Below are positions 40,845-49,959 of a stretch of 64,000 nucleotides of DNA, in pieces. The position numbers were made by a program, and so were the translations under genes. Source of the DNA: Oceanobacter sp. Its GTDB lineage: Bacteria; Pseudomonadota; Gammaproteobacteria; Pseudomonadales; Oceanobacteraceae. The stretch lies in assembly GCA_002733645.1 (NCBI GenBank), contig NVWL01000003.1, forward strand, positions 1 through 64,000, given 5' to 3'. The notes beneath the pieces were generated by a model. The model was not told where the DNA came from. It saw only the letters and a list, made by a program, of their open reading frames with translations, and ran no database searches. Position 1 is the stretch's first letter. Each line of letters begins with the position of its first letter.

Positions 40845-41606
40845 TTATTTAGGTGCCATACGTAACGCAGAATCTATACGAATTACTTCGCCATTAAGTA
40901 TGGGGTTTTCCACAATATCTTTGACTAAACGCCCAAACTCTGCCGGTTTACCCAAACGCGACGGGAAGGGAAGGGTTGCTGCCAAACTGTCTCGAATTTC
41001 TTGAGGAAAAGACTCCATCATAGGCGTCATAAATAGACCCGGTGCAATGGCCAATACACGAACACCGAATTTTGCCAATTCGCGTGCGGCAGGTAAGGTC
41101 ATCGCGACTATGCCGCCCTTAGAGGCTGAATACGCTGCCTGGCCAATTTGGCCTTCAAATGCTGCAACTGAAGCAGTAGAAATAATCACGCCGCGTTCAC
41201 CATCTTCATTCGCTTCACGATTTTTCATTTGATCGGCCGCTAGGCGCATAATATTAAAGGAGCCAATCAAGTTGACTTGAATCACCTTACTAAAAAAATC
41301 CAATGTCATTGGACCTTCACGGCCAATAATACGACCAGGATTGCCAATGCCGGCACAGTTCACTGCAATACCACAATCACCATAAGATTCTTTCACAGCC
41401 AGCATGGCTTGCTCTGCACTGTCGGCGCTGGTGACATCACAAAAAACGGCCATACCATCAATCTCCTTGGCAACGGCTTCCGCTTTGTCCATTTGCACAT
41501 CAAACACAGCAACCTTAGCTCCCTGGCTGGCGAGAAATCGTGCCGTTGCCTCACCCAACCCTGAAGCTCCACCAGTTACAACTGCAGGAACACCTTTCAT
41601 ATCCAT
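40845..41606 (-). CDS. Short-chain dehydrogenase, 3-hydroxyacyl-CoA dehydrogenase type II-like
   Basis: 253-residue SDR with the NAD motif [21 protein letters not shown] shortened at GxxxGxG, NCAGIG, and the catalytic YSASKGG. Overall it resembles HSD17B10-type 3-hydroxyacyl-CoA dehydrogenases, which act on branched-chain and steroid substrates. First gene of the operon, with AAGGA six bases before ATG 41606. Its upstream region is shared with the divergent AraC-type regulator. Confidence 0.93.
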   Translation of the reverse strand: MDMKGVPAVVTGGASGLGEATARFLASQGAKVAVFDVQMDKAEAVAKEIDGMAVFCDVTSADSAEQAMLAVKESYGDCGIAVNCAGIGNPGRIIGREGPMTLDFFSKVIQVNLIGSFNIMRLAADQMKNREANEDGERGVIISTASVAAFEGQIGQAAYSASKGGIVAMTLPAARELAKFGVRVLAIAPGLFMTPMMESFPQEIRDSLAATLPFPSRLGKPAEFGRLVKDIVENPILNGEVIRIDSALRMAPK

Positions 41607-41706
41607 TGCAAAATCCTTAATTCTTATATTTTTTTAAAACGTTATCGCCTCATACTGGCCAAACTCACTGAGGCAAGCAATGCCATAAAGGGCTAAATTA
41701 TTATCA

Positions 41707-41779
41707 TAAACGGACATCGTATGTATAATAATGGGGAACTATCTTAATCTTAAGCAGAACAAATAACTTAAACGGACAT
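41707..41779. promoter_or_regulatory. Direct repeat in the beta-oxidation/AraC divergent promoter region
   Basis: The 11-mer TAAACGGACAT occurs twice in the same orientation, at 41707-41717 and 41769-41779, 62 bp apart (about six helical turns). AraC-family proteins usually bind direct repeats, so these are likely half-sites for the regulator at 41804. Both copies lie on the regulator side of the gap. Confidence 0.6.
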
Positions 41780-41803
41780 ATTCACTATTTAGCCTGAGTT
41801 ATC

Positions 41804-42841
41804 ATGACAGTCGATATTCCTACAAAGACACAAACCATCTCGCCTTATTACCAAAATGTAATCATTCGTGGCGCTAAGCGTTTAAATTACAACACCCAAA
41901 TTTTATTACAGATAGCAGGCTTGCCCGAAGTCTGCACCAAGCGCCAATCTCCAGAAAAAGCAACCAATCTTATTCGCGCTGTATGGCAAATGATGGACGA
42001 CGAATTTATGGGCTTTACTCAGCAGCGTTGTAAACAAGGGGTATTTGCCATCATGGCCAGACAGGCCATTCAGTGTCAGACGCTGCGAGAAGCTCTAATT
42101 CAAGGCACGCATTTTTATCAAACGATTCGCAACGACATTAGCCTGTCTTTTATAGAAGATAGTGATACCGATAACGGAACAAATAACGAAGCAGTATTAA
42201 CCTTGCAATTGGCAGATGAATCTCTAGACCCTGACCACTTTCTGATTGAGTTTTTTTTATTAATCTGGCACCGCTTTTCTATTTGGCTAGTTGGACAAAA
42301 AGTGCCACTAAAATATGCCAGCTTTAAATACCCAGTTCCTGATCATGTGAAAGAATACAGCTTGTTATTACCTTGTCACTGCCGATTTAATCAAGATAAA
42401 AATAGCATCGTCTTCGATCGTAACGCCCTATCTTTACCAATTAAACAAAAAGAAAGAGAGCTGAAACGGTTCTTAAAAAATTCTCCTGCCGACTTACTTA
42501 GTAAACCCATGTTCCACAGTACTTTTACCACTCAAGTGATGAACTACATGGGAGAACACCAAATAGAGAGAATACCCTCAATCGATCAAGTAGCTATTTA
42601 TTTTAATATGAGTTCGCGCAACTTACGCCGACGCTTAAAAAAAGAGGGTGGCAGCTATCAGGCACTAAAAGATACCCTAAGACAAACCCAGGCGATGAAA
42701 CTGCTCAATGATAAAGAACTAGCGATTAATCAAATAGCGAGGGAAGTTGGTTTCAATGAACCAGCAGGTTTTACCCGTGCTTTCAAACAATGGACTGGAA
42801 AATCGCCTAAACAGTATCGAGACGAAGGACAAAGCGAGTAA
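41804..42841 (+). CDS. AraC-family transcriptional regulator
   Basis: 345 residues: an arabinose-binding-domain-type N-terminal ligand region (about 20-210) and a C-terminal AraC double helix-turn-helix (about 245-340, ending INQIAREVGFNEPAGFTRAF KQWTGKSPKQYR). Architecture of OruR/ArgR-like regulators. Divergent from the beta-oxidation operon, so it most likely controls it, with the substrate or an acyl-CoA as inducer. The following 220 bp carry no gene. Confidence 0.93.
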   Translation: MTVDIPTKTQTISPYYQNVIIRGAKRLNYNTQILLQIAGLPEVCTKRQSPEKATNLIRAVWQMMDDEFMGFTQQRCKQGVFAIMARQAIQCQTLREALIQGTHFYQTIRNDISLSFIEDSDTDNGTNNEAVLTLQLADESLDPDHFLIEFFLLIWHRFSIWLVGQKVPLKYASFKYPVPDHVKEYSLLLPCHCRFNQDKNSIVFDRNALSLPIKQKERELKRFLKNSPADLLSKPMFHSTFTTQVMNYMGEHQIERIPSIDQVAIYFNMSSRNLRRRLKKEGGSYQALKDTLRQTQAMKLLNDKELAINQIAREVGFNEPAGFTRAFKQWTGKSPKQYRDEGQSE

Positions 42842-43064
42842 TAAAAACTTCCACCAACCCTTAAATGCCAATAAATACAGGGTGTTATATAAGGCAGAAA
42901 AGGCGCGATATCAAAGTACATCTAGATTCACTTTCAAAATATCTAGAAGTCAATTCAATCAATATCGTATATTTTTACTCATCAATTATCCTTGTTTTTT
43001 TAATTTTTTAGCTTAGTTAATACTTTGTCGGGTATTAGCAGACATTGGAACGGGTGCCTTGGCA

Positions 43065-43658
43065 TCACACCTCCCTCCCTTCGGCCAAATACGTATCTTT
43101 CAGACCTACATAATTTCCGGCACCATAAGTAAAAAAGCTGCGTTCATCATCAGTGATTGGGCGAATTTTTTTTGCCGGGGTGCCCATGTACACATATCCG
43201 CTTTCAAGCACTTTTCCCGGTGAGACTATCGCGCCTGCGGCGACGATGACTTCGTCTTCGACTATTGCACCGTCCATTATCATGGATTTCATACCGATCA
43301 GTACTCGGCTTCCTATCGTACACCCATGCAACATGGCTTGGTGGCCGATGGTGACGTCGTCGCCAATAATCAGTGGATAGCCGCCGGGGTTGTAACCGGA
43401 GTCATGGGTGATGTGCAGCACTGATCCGTCTTGCACGCTGGTGCGAGCGCCAATACGAATATAGTGCATGTCGCCACGAATGACAGCCAAGGGCCAGACT
43501 GAGCAGTCGTCGCCTAAATGCACGTCCCCTATGATTACGCCGGTGCGATCAACAAACACGCGTTCGCCTAAATGCGGGGTAATGCCTTGATGCGTTCGTA
43601 TGTTGCTGCGCGCTTCGTTGTCTGCATGACTGCCTGTCTGCCCCACTGAATCACTCAT
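43065..43658 (-). CDS. Gamma carbonic anhydrase family protein (YrdA-like)
   Basis: 197 residues, a left-handed beta-helix of hexapeptide repeats (IGDVHLGDDCSVWPLAVIRGD onward). Zinc-type histidines are seen in LHITHDSG and GHQAMLHGC, but YrdA-type members often lack demonstrated carbonic anhydrase activity. Residues 1-25 form a polar N-terminal extension. Divergent from prlC, a common neighbourhood. Confidence 0.93.
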   Translation of the reverse strand: MSDSVGQTGSHADNEARSNIRTHQGITPHLGERVFVDRTGVIIGDVHLGDDCSVWPLAVIRGDMHYIRIGARTSVQDGSVLHITHDSGYNPGGYPLIIGDDVTIGHQAMLHGCTIGSRVLIGMKSMIMDGAIVEDEVIVAAGAIVSPGKVLESGYVYMGTPAKKIRPITDDERSFFTYGAGNYVGLKDTYLAEGREV

Positions 43659-43736
43659 ATTTCACTCCGGCCTTGCTTGTATTTTTAGTATTTGACCCAA
43701 ATACTCTATGTATTGCCACCGCTTTGGAAGTTCTTA

Positions 43737-45842
43737 ATGTCTAACCCTGTTTCTAGCTCGACTGTGTCGTCGAACCCATTACTACAAACTCATATTTTGC
43801 CACCGTTTTCTGCGATCAAGCCTGAGCATGTAGAGCCTGCTATCTCTGAGTTGCTAAACCGCAATCGCGAGCGCACAAATGCCTTACTGGCGGAATTTGC
43901 AAAATCTGGTGCAACGCCAACCTGGGAGACACTGAATACACCGATTGATCTATGGGACGACGAAGTAAACCAAGCGTTTTCGCCGGTGGGGCATTTAAAC
44001 AGCGTGATGAACAGCGATGAACTGCGCGATGCTTACAACGCGTGTTTGCCGCTGTTGAGCCAATACAGCACCGAGATTGGTCAAAACGCGGATTTATTCA
44101 AAGCCTATGAAGCGGTTAAAAACAGCGAGGCGTTTGCTTCGCTGAGCCAAGCGCAACAAACCGCCATTGAGCACGCCCTGCGTGATTTTCGTTTAGCCGG
44201 TGTAGATTTACCCGCCGATAAAAAAGCGCGTTACGGTGAGATTCAGCAGCAGCTTTCGAAGTTAACCAGTAAGTTTGGTGAGAACGTACTCGATGCTACC
44301 CACGCGTGGAGTAAGCACATCACGGATGTGGCTGAGCTGGATGGCCTGCCAGAGTCGGCGTTAGGTTTGTTAGCGCAACAAGCCAAGCAGAAAGACCTTG
44401 AAGGCTATTTGATCACCCTCGATTTTCCGTCGTATGTGCCAATCATGAGTTACGGCACCAACCGTGAATTACGCCAAGAGTTGTACACTGCGTTTGTAAC
44501 GCGTGCTTCTGACACTGGCCCTAATGCCGGGGAGTTTGATAACAGCGATGTGATGAAAGAAATCATGGCGTTGCGCTACGAACTGGCCACCTTGCTTGGT
44601 TTTGAAAATTTCGCCGAATATTCTGTGTACACCAAAATGGCGGAATCCGGTCAGGAAGTGATCGATTTCCTTAACGATCTAGCGGTAAAAGCCAAGCCAC
44701 AAGCCGAGCGTGAATTCGCCGAATTAAACGCCTACGCCGCCGATGAGTTAGGACTCACTGACCTGAAACCTTGGGACGTTACCTTCGCCTCGGAAAAACT
44801 TCGCCAAGCACGCTACAGTATTTCGCAGGAAGATATTCGCCCTTACCTACCCGTCAACACGGTAATCAAGGGTATGTTCGAAGTGGTGTCACGCCTGTAC
44901 GGTGTTCAGTTTGTTGAGCAAAGTGAGTTTGATACTTACCACCCGGATGCACGTTTCTTCCATGTCGAAAAAGACGGCCAGCAAATTGCGGCCTTCTATT
45001 TGGATATGTACGCCCGCGCGAAAAAACGCGGCGGTGCTTGGATGGATGTTGCGCGTAATCGCATGAATACAGCCAATGGCACACAACTGCCAGTGGCTTA
45101 TTTGGTATGCAACTTCTCGCCAGCGGTTGGCGATACGCCAGCTTTGCTCACACACGATGAAATGACGACGCTCTTCCACGAGTTCGGTCACGGCCTGCAT
45201 CACATGATGACTGACATCGACGTTGCTGCTGTGAGCGGCATCAGCGGTGTGGCCTGGGATGCTGTCGAGTTACCAAGCCAGATTATGGAAAACTGGTGCT
45301 ACGAGCCAGAAGCTTTAGCGTTCCTGAGCGGACATTATCTAGAAAAAGACGGGCATACCGGCGAGCCATTACCAAAAGAGCTGCTCGATAAATTACTCGC
45401 GGCAAAGAACTTTCAAAGCGCCATGATGACCATGCGCCAAATTGAATTCTCGTTATTTGATTTCCGCCTGCATCGTGAATACAGCGACACCAACCCAGTA
45501 ACGGCAGAAGAAATTTTGGCCGACGTTCGCGAGAAAGTGACCGTGGTGCCGACGGTTGATTTCAACCGCTTCCAACACAGCTTTAGCCACATATTTGCCG
45601 GTGGTTATTCAGCGGGTTACTACTCGTACAAATGGGCCGAAGTACTGAGCGCCGATGCGTACTCACGCTTTGAAGAAGAAGGCATATTCAACCCAGAAAC
45701 CGGCGCGAGCTTCTTAAAAGAAATCATCAGCCAAGGTGGCTCACGTGAAGCCGGTGAATTGTTTGAAAACTTCCGTGGCCGCAAGCCGTCGGTCGAACCT
45801 TTACTGCGTCATTGCGGTATTGATGTACCGGAGGTCGCATGA
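43737..45842 (+). CDS. prlC: Oligopeptidase A (M3 family)
   Basis: Cytoplasmic zinc metallopeptidase that degrades peptides, including signal peptides. About 701 residues from ATG 43737, which follows GGAAG by six bases; an ATG at 43692 would add 15 unrelated residues. Zinc site LFHEFGHGLHHMM (HExxH), with the downstream Glu in the PSQIMENW block. The stop overlaps the yheV start (ATGA). Confidence 0.96.
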   Translation: MSNPVSSSTVSSNPLLQTHILPPFSAIKPEHVEPAISELLNRNRERTNALLAEFAKSGATPTWETLNTPIDLWDDEVNQAFSPVGHLNSVMNSDELRDAYNACLPLLSQYSTEIGQNADLFKAYEAVKNSEAFASLSQAQQTAIEHALRDFRLAGVDLPADKKARYGEIQQQLSKLTSKFGENVLDATHAWSKHITDVAELDGLPESALGLLAQQAKQKDLEGYLITLDFPSYVPIMSYGTNRELRQELYTAFVTRASDTGPNAGEFDNSDVMKEIMALRYELATLLGFENFAEYSVYTKMAESGQEVIDFLNDLAVKAKPQAEREFAELNAYAADELGLTDLKPWDVTFASEKLRQARYSISQEDIRPYLPVNTVIKGMFEVVSRLYGVQFVEQSEFDTYHPDARFFHVEKDGQQIAAFYLDMYARAKKRGGAWMDVARNRMNTANGTQLPVAYLVCNFSPAVGDTPALLTHDEMTTLFHEFGHGLHHMMTDIDVAAVSGISGVAWDAVELPSQIMENWCYEPEALAFLSGHYLEKDGHTGEPLPKELLDKLLAAKNFQSAMMTMRQIEFSLFDFRLHREYSDTNPVTAEEILADVREKVTVVPTVDFNRFQHSFSHIFAGGYSAGYYSYKWAEVLSADAYSRFEEEGIFNPETGASFLKEIISQGGSREAGELFENFRGRKPSVEPLLRHCGIDVPEVA

Positions 45843-46132
45843 GCGATACGCCATCCGGCTTCACACCAAAGAAAAAGCCCCGCCGTTTTATCGCCGGGGC
45901 CGTGTGCCCCAAGTGCTCTGAAATGGATCGTACCGTCATGTACAAAAATGACGACGATGAAGAAGTGCGCGAGTGCATCAGCTGTGGCTTTAGCCAGACC
46001 ACCAGTGAGCAAGCAGTAGAGGATAACGCCCAAGAACTCGTCACCCGCGTAACGCCGGATGGCAAGCCGCTACTCGATGAAGGTGAACAGCCGCTAAAGA
46101 TTATGGGGCTCGATTTAGGCAAAAAAAACTAA
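45839..46132 (+). CDS. yheV: YheV family zinc-ribbon protein
   Basis: 97-residue protein with two CxxC pairs (VCPKCSEMD and ECISCGF), a zinc-ribbon. YheV-type genes are conserved beside prlC in gammaproteobacteria; function unknown. Overlaps prlC by 4 bp and is therefore translationally coupled. Confidence 0.92.
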   Translation: MSDTPSGFTPKKKPRRFIAGAVCPKCSEMDRTVMYKNDDDEEVRECISCGFSQTTSEQAVEDNAQELVTRVTPDGKPLLDEGEQPLKIMGLDLGKKN

Positions 46133-46158
46133 CCCATAGGCCCGTCAGGACACTGACC

Positions 46159-46190
46159 TTACCGGAAGGGATCTGATACCCTTTCGGTAA
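46159..46190 (+). other. Strong hairpin downstream of yheV
   Basis: A 12-bp stem with one G-T wobble (TTACCGGAAGGG with CCCTTTCGGTAA) and an eight-base loop, preceded by a small GTCAG/CTGAC stem at 46144-46157. No T run follows, so it may be a factor-dependent end or an mRNA-protecting structure for prlC-yheV. Confidence 0.5.
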
Positions 46191-46205
46191 ACCACCAAGA
46201 CATGG

Positions 46206-47090
46206 ATGCCTGTGAACATCTCTCGCTTTATTCCTGCTGTGCTCTTCCCTTCTGTACTTATCCCTGCAGTATCCTCCAGCCTTATGCTTTGCCTATCCGT
46301 CGACGTACTGGCCGATCCGGTATACGCCGAAGACTTTGATACCGACTTACCACCACCCCGCGAGGGCGTTGATACCAGTTTGGTCACAGGAATGTGGTTA
46401 CTGAAATTTAAAGACGTAGGCATTTACAAGCGTTATGACGAAGATGGCAACAGCACAAAGACTGAAGTCGTTACTACGGGGTGGGTGTACGACCTAATCG
46501 AGCCAACCATCTTGCGTGACGACAATTATGAAGTTATTGAAGAAGATCATACGCAGCCTAGATTTTTATCTTTGAATTGCCTTCCCTTTGATAATCAAGA
46601 TGGAAGGACAAACTATCCAGGTCAATGGACAAATGCTCAATACAAAGCGACCAATGCATACTACAACCACATCCAGAAAGAAGAGACAATCACAGGCTAT
46701 CTAACCGTCACACACCTTGGTGGTGGCAACATATCTGGATACGGAAGATATACTCAACATCCAGCAGGATTTGCAGGGCGTTTTAATCAAGATAACCTTA
46801 TTAGTCATGAATTAACGATGAGCGGCGTAAAAATCAGTAATAACGCAAGTCATGATGACAACCCCGATTTAGAAAGTGACTTTTCCACATGCGGTGGAGC
46901 AGTGCTCATAGAAACCAGTATTGAAGGCGAAACTCCGACGCTCAATACGGAAGTACTCGGGGGTTTCATTGGTGAAGAAGAAAGCATAACTTCACCACCT
47001 TATTTTGAAGATTATAATTTCAGAGTCAAAACGTTAAATAAAAACGATGCTGGAAATAGTGAAAAAGTTACTAGCTTAACCTTCAATTAA
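46206..47090 (+). CDS. Hypothetical secreted protein
   Basis: 294 residues, no family recognised. A hydrophobic N-terminus (about 5-38, end VLADPVYAE) is a signal peptide; the mature protein is rich in Asn, Asp, Gly and Thr and looks beta-structured (GNISGYGRYTQHPAGFAGRF). Cys at about 125 and 230 may form a disulphide. It begins a run of three secreted-protein genes lying 14 and 7 bp apart. Base composition from about 46500 is more A/T-rich than flanking housekeeping genes, which may signal acquisition. Confidence 0.75.
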   Translation: MPVNISRFIPAVLFPSVLIPAVSSSLMLCLSVDVLADPVYAEDFDTDLPPPREGVDTSLVTGMWLLKFKDVGIYKRYDEDGNSTKTEVVTTGWVYDLIEPTILRDDNYEVIEEDHTQPRFLSLNCLPFDNQDGRTNYPGQWTNAQYKATNAYYNHIQKEETITGYLTVTHLGGGNISGYGRYTQHPAGFAGRFNQDNLISHELTMSGVKISNNASHDDNPDLESDFSTCGGAVLIETSIEGETPTLNTEVLGGFIGEEESITSPPYFEDYNFRVKTLNKNDAGNSEKVTSLTFN

Positions 47091-47104
47091 ACGGATTTTA
47101 TTTC

Positions 47105-47938
47105 ATGAAAGCTATTAAGAAATTACAACGTTTATCCGTCGTAATCCTTTTATCTTTTTCAACTAGTCTATTGAGTGCATGTTTTCTAGAAGAAAAAGCG
47201 GAAGACTTTATTGAAGGCAGTACAACCTCTCAAGACATTGAGAAAAAGGACTTTAACCAAAACATTGTATTTTCTGATTATGGGATGTATGGAAGAACCA
47301 TTTACTTCACTGACAACGACGGCCAAGAATGGTGTTATTACGATGTACTAAAAATCGACAGCGCTAGTCAGTTAGAGTTTATCATATCTGAACCTATTGA
47401 AAATCAATGTTCTATAGATAACTCAAGACATTTCAGTATATTTGAGACGATGATAACTGGCGAAAACAAAAAAGATGACTCTATTATTATTTCAACTTCT
47501 GGCATTCACAGTCGCCAAGAAATATACCCAAGCAATGGAGATTACTCAGAGTCCAACATTGAATTTCAGGAAAAAATAGATAATGACTTCTTCCCTACTT
47601 TGGGAATAATATTAGCAATCCAACAAGCAATATTCGGCCCTATATTCACTAGCTCAGTGATTCCATTTCAAATAGCGGAATATGAAAGCACTTTTGTAGC
47701 CAATATAATTAGTCCTACAGACTACATATATTTCGGATTTCCAGAGTCGGATGATGTTACATCAATTTATTCTATTTTGTTTTTTTCGCTCAACACTCCA
47801 AACCCACCTTTAGATGTCATCTATACTATTGCAACCAACACAGAGGACAGAAAAGCACTCTACACTGCTCACCCGTATCAACGACTGACCCCCACGGAAG
47901 ATGATCCTTATCCCCTGATTCAGATTCGCGTAGAGTAA
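47105..47938 (+). CDS. Hypothetical lipoprotein, paralogue 1
   Basis: 277 residues, unknown family. A lipoprotein signal ends in LLSAC (Cys26). The body shares with the next gene: FNQNIVFSDYGMYGRTIYF, WCYYDVL, YPSNGDYSESN and the C-terminal TAHPYQRLTPTEDDPYPL. The last motif is nearly identical in both. Cysteines in WCYYD and NQC are also conserved and may form a disulphide. Membership in a larger family cannot be tested here. Low GC. Confidence 0.8.
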   Translation: MKAIKKLQRLSVVILLSFSTSLLSACFLEEKAEDFIEGSTTSQDIEKKDFNQNIVFSDYGMYGRTIYFTDNDGQEWCYYDVLKIDSASQLEFIISEPIENQCSIDNSRHFSIFETMITGENKKDDSIIISTSGIHSRQEIYPSNGDYSESNIEFQEKIDNDFFPTLGIILAIQQAIFGPIFTSSVIPFQIAEYESTFVANIISPTDYIYFGFPESDDVTSIYSILFFSLNTPNPPLDVIYTIATNTEDRKALYTAHPYQRLTPTEDDPYPLIQIRVE

Positions 47939-47945
47939 GCTAGCT

Positions 47946-48773
47946 ATGAGTTTATTCAAAAAGAGAGTATCTCCATATCTATTGGTAACGCCCTTGGTGC
48001 TCGCTTTATCAAGTTGTTCTGACTCTAATAATTCATCAAAGACCAATCCCGACTTCAACCAAGATGTTATATTTACAGACTATGGTACCTACGGTCGTAC
48101 TATCTATTTTGACGATGACGAAGGTAGTACATGGTGTTATTACGACATTCTCACCATGAACAATTCGAAAGAATTAAAATTAACAATATCCACACCCATT
48201 AAATTTGAGTGTCATCTTGATAAATCACTATATTTAACAACTGAATATATAAGTATTACAGGGGAAGAAAAAAATGATAGTAATGATTTTAATCTTTCAA
48301 CAACGACAACCGAATCCGAAGCTACATATTTAATTTATCCTAGCAATGGTGATTTTTCTGAAAGCAATACGGAATACCAAAATGCAAGAGTTAATATAAT
48401 CAACCCAAATCCATTAGCACCATTTATAACTCTTGGTCCTTACCGTTCAGGTAATACAGTAGCCACATTAAGAATTTCTAATATCAATGGCGGATATTTT
48501 TCAAATCGAATAAGCATCAACGATTACTGGTCGGTAAATGGCTTAGCGAATAGCGAGACAACGGTCGAAGAAGCAATCGAAGGTGTTATTAAAAGTAACA
48601 GCTTACTTATTTCACTCCTATCTGATGGCGATGAACTCCCCGTATCAGACCTACCATACACCTTGTTAGGTAGACCTGATAACCGTGAAGAGCTCTACAC
48701 CGCACATCCGTATCAACGATTAACACCGACAGAAGATGATCCTTATCCTCTTGCTCAAATAGTGACTGACTGA
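47946..48773 (+). CDS. Hypothetical lipoprotein, paralogue 2
   Basis: 275 residues, clear paralogue of the preceding gene. Lipobox LALSSC (Cys24), then FNQDVIFTDYGTYGRTIYF, WCYYDIL, YPSNGDFSESN and the C-terminal TAHPYQRLTPTEDDPYPL. The middle (about 130-230) has diverged strongly, so the ends appear to be constrained. It sits 7 bp after its twin, so it is a tandem duplication in one transcript. Function unknown. Confidence 0.8.
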   Translation: MSLFKKRVSPYLLVTPLVLALSSCSDSNNSSKTNPDFNQDVIFTDYGTYGRTIYFDDDEGSTWCYYDILTMNNSKELKLTISTPIKFECHLDKSLYLTTEYISITGEEKNDSNDFNLSTTTTESEATYLIYPSNGDFSESNTEYQNARVNIINPNPLAPFITLGPYRSGNTVATLRISNINGGYFSNRISINDYWSVNGLANSETTVEEAIEGVIKSNSLLISLLSDGDELPVSDLPYTLLGRPDNREELYTAHPYQRLTPTEDDPYPLAQIVTD

Positions 48774-48809
48774 TTCAGTCACTATTTTCACGACCGTTTA
48801 GTCTCAACG

Positions 48810-49604
48810 TTAACTGCTTGCGTTATCAGCCAATCCTTTCTCTAAAACCCACGCATCAAAGGCTTCCATCGTACGGTTAAGCCCTTCTCCCATCGCCAAT
48901 ATATGATCCATTTCCCAAAACTCAACAAACTTACCGTGCTCAAAGCGCGCCGCGGTCGCACGCCCTATGGGCGTGCGCACGATCAAATCATCCGAACCCG
49001 CAACGACAAGCACCGGTGTTTTAATTCGCTCAGGGTAGACTTTGCTGGCTTTTTTTGAATCTAAGAACCAGAACACCATCTCGGTATAGGCTTTGCCGGA
49101 ATCCGCCTTGAGTTGATCAAACGCGTCCGCTGCATCTTCTTCGCTATGTTGATTACACACATAAGAGCGAAAATCATCCCATACAGGATATACCGGGCGC
49201 TTCCAGAAGCCCCACTGCATGAAGTGATGATAGAAAATCTTGAACATCGTAGGGTACAACGAGAACATACCTGCGGCGGGGGCAGGCGATAGCAACATTA
49301 ATCCAGCGTGTTCCACTCGTTGTGCCACCAGCTGGGCAATCAATCCACCCATAGACCAACCCACAATAATCGGCGGTGTGTCTAGGCCATTAATTAGCTC
49401 TACAAAGTCGTCTGCGTAATCTTGTAGGCTCACCGCGGCGACGCTCCGTGCGCCCTCCATGACAGGGAGATCGTGATAACGCAATGGCGGGGCATGAACT
49501 TCATAGCCTCGTTGCTCTAGAGCCGCTGTCATTTCGTCCCAAGACTCTGGGTAGGACCAAGTACCATTGATTAACACAATGGGTCTCAATGTTGATGCAC
49601 TCAT
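48810..49604 (-). CDS. Alpha/beta hydrolase
   Basis: 264 residues with nucleophile elbow GWSMGG, acidic residue in VVAGSDD and His in WEMDHILAMG, so a full catalytic triad. Esterase- or lipase-like; the substrate is not readable. Start ATG 49604. Convergent with the lipoprotein genes. Confidence 0.9.
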   Translation of the reverse strand: MSASTLRPIVLINGTWSYPESWDEMTAALEQRGYEVHAPPLRYHDLPVMEGARSVAAVSLQDYADDFVELINGLDTPPIIVGWSMGGLIAQLVAQRVEHAGLMLLSPAPAAGMFSLYPTMFKIFYHHFMQWGFWKRPVYPVWDDFRSYVCNQHSEEDAADAFDQLKADSGKAYTEMVFWFLDSKKASKVYPERIKTPVLVVAGSDDLIVRTPIGRATAARFEHGKFVEFWEMDHILAMGEGLNRTMEAFDAWVLEKGLADNASS

Positions 49605-49773
49605 GACGCACTCCGAGCCATTTTTATGATTTGGTGCGACAGATTAACTGAACTATTTTAAGGTTCAAGCAATAAAGTGCGGGCAATGTACTGCCGTTTT
49701 TACAACTATTTTCAACGATATGACCCAAACAACCTCTTTTTAGGCACGTTAGGAAAAACTGTGAACCTGTCGC

Positions 49774-49866
49774 TTGTTGCCAGTGTCAAAGCTCGCATAC
49801 ACTAATTTCAGATCAGCACCCAACCACGGGCAGGTGAGGCAGGAAGCTTCCCTGCCCGTTTTTTTA
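49774..49866 (+). ncRNA. Candidate small RNA ending in an orphan terminator
   Basis: A promoter-like TTGTTG (49774-49779) and TACACT (49798-49803), 18 bp apart, would give a transcript starting near 49810. It would end at the GGGCAGG-type stem (49826-49834 with 49851-49859) followed by seven T, i.e. a RNA of about 55 nt. The gene upstream is on the opposite strand, so the terminator has no other plus-strand client nearby. Confidence 0.4.
49826..49865 (+). terminator. Orphan intrinsic terminator
   Basis: Nine-bp stem ACGGGCAGG / CCTGCCCGT with a T run on the plus strand only. The nearest plus-strand coding stop is more than 1 kb upstream, past a convergent gene. Confidence 0.85.
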
Positions 49867-49959
49867 TGGATCTGTGTTTTCACATCTGCTTTTGTCAGTT
49901 GGAGGGTGGCGACCACTCCGTTCTGGGTTACACTCGACTAGTAAGAAAGGAGCCTTACT

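Larger units (their letters stand above)
49605..49959. other. Intergenic region with a possible small RNA
   Basis: No coding frame is convincing in these 355 bp. The middle holds a candidate promoter and an intrinsic terminator that no plus-strand gene explains; they are listed separately. The last 20 bp carry the ribosome site of the COG3014-like gene. Confidence 0.6.
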
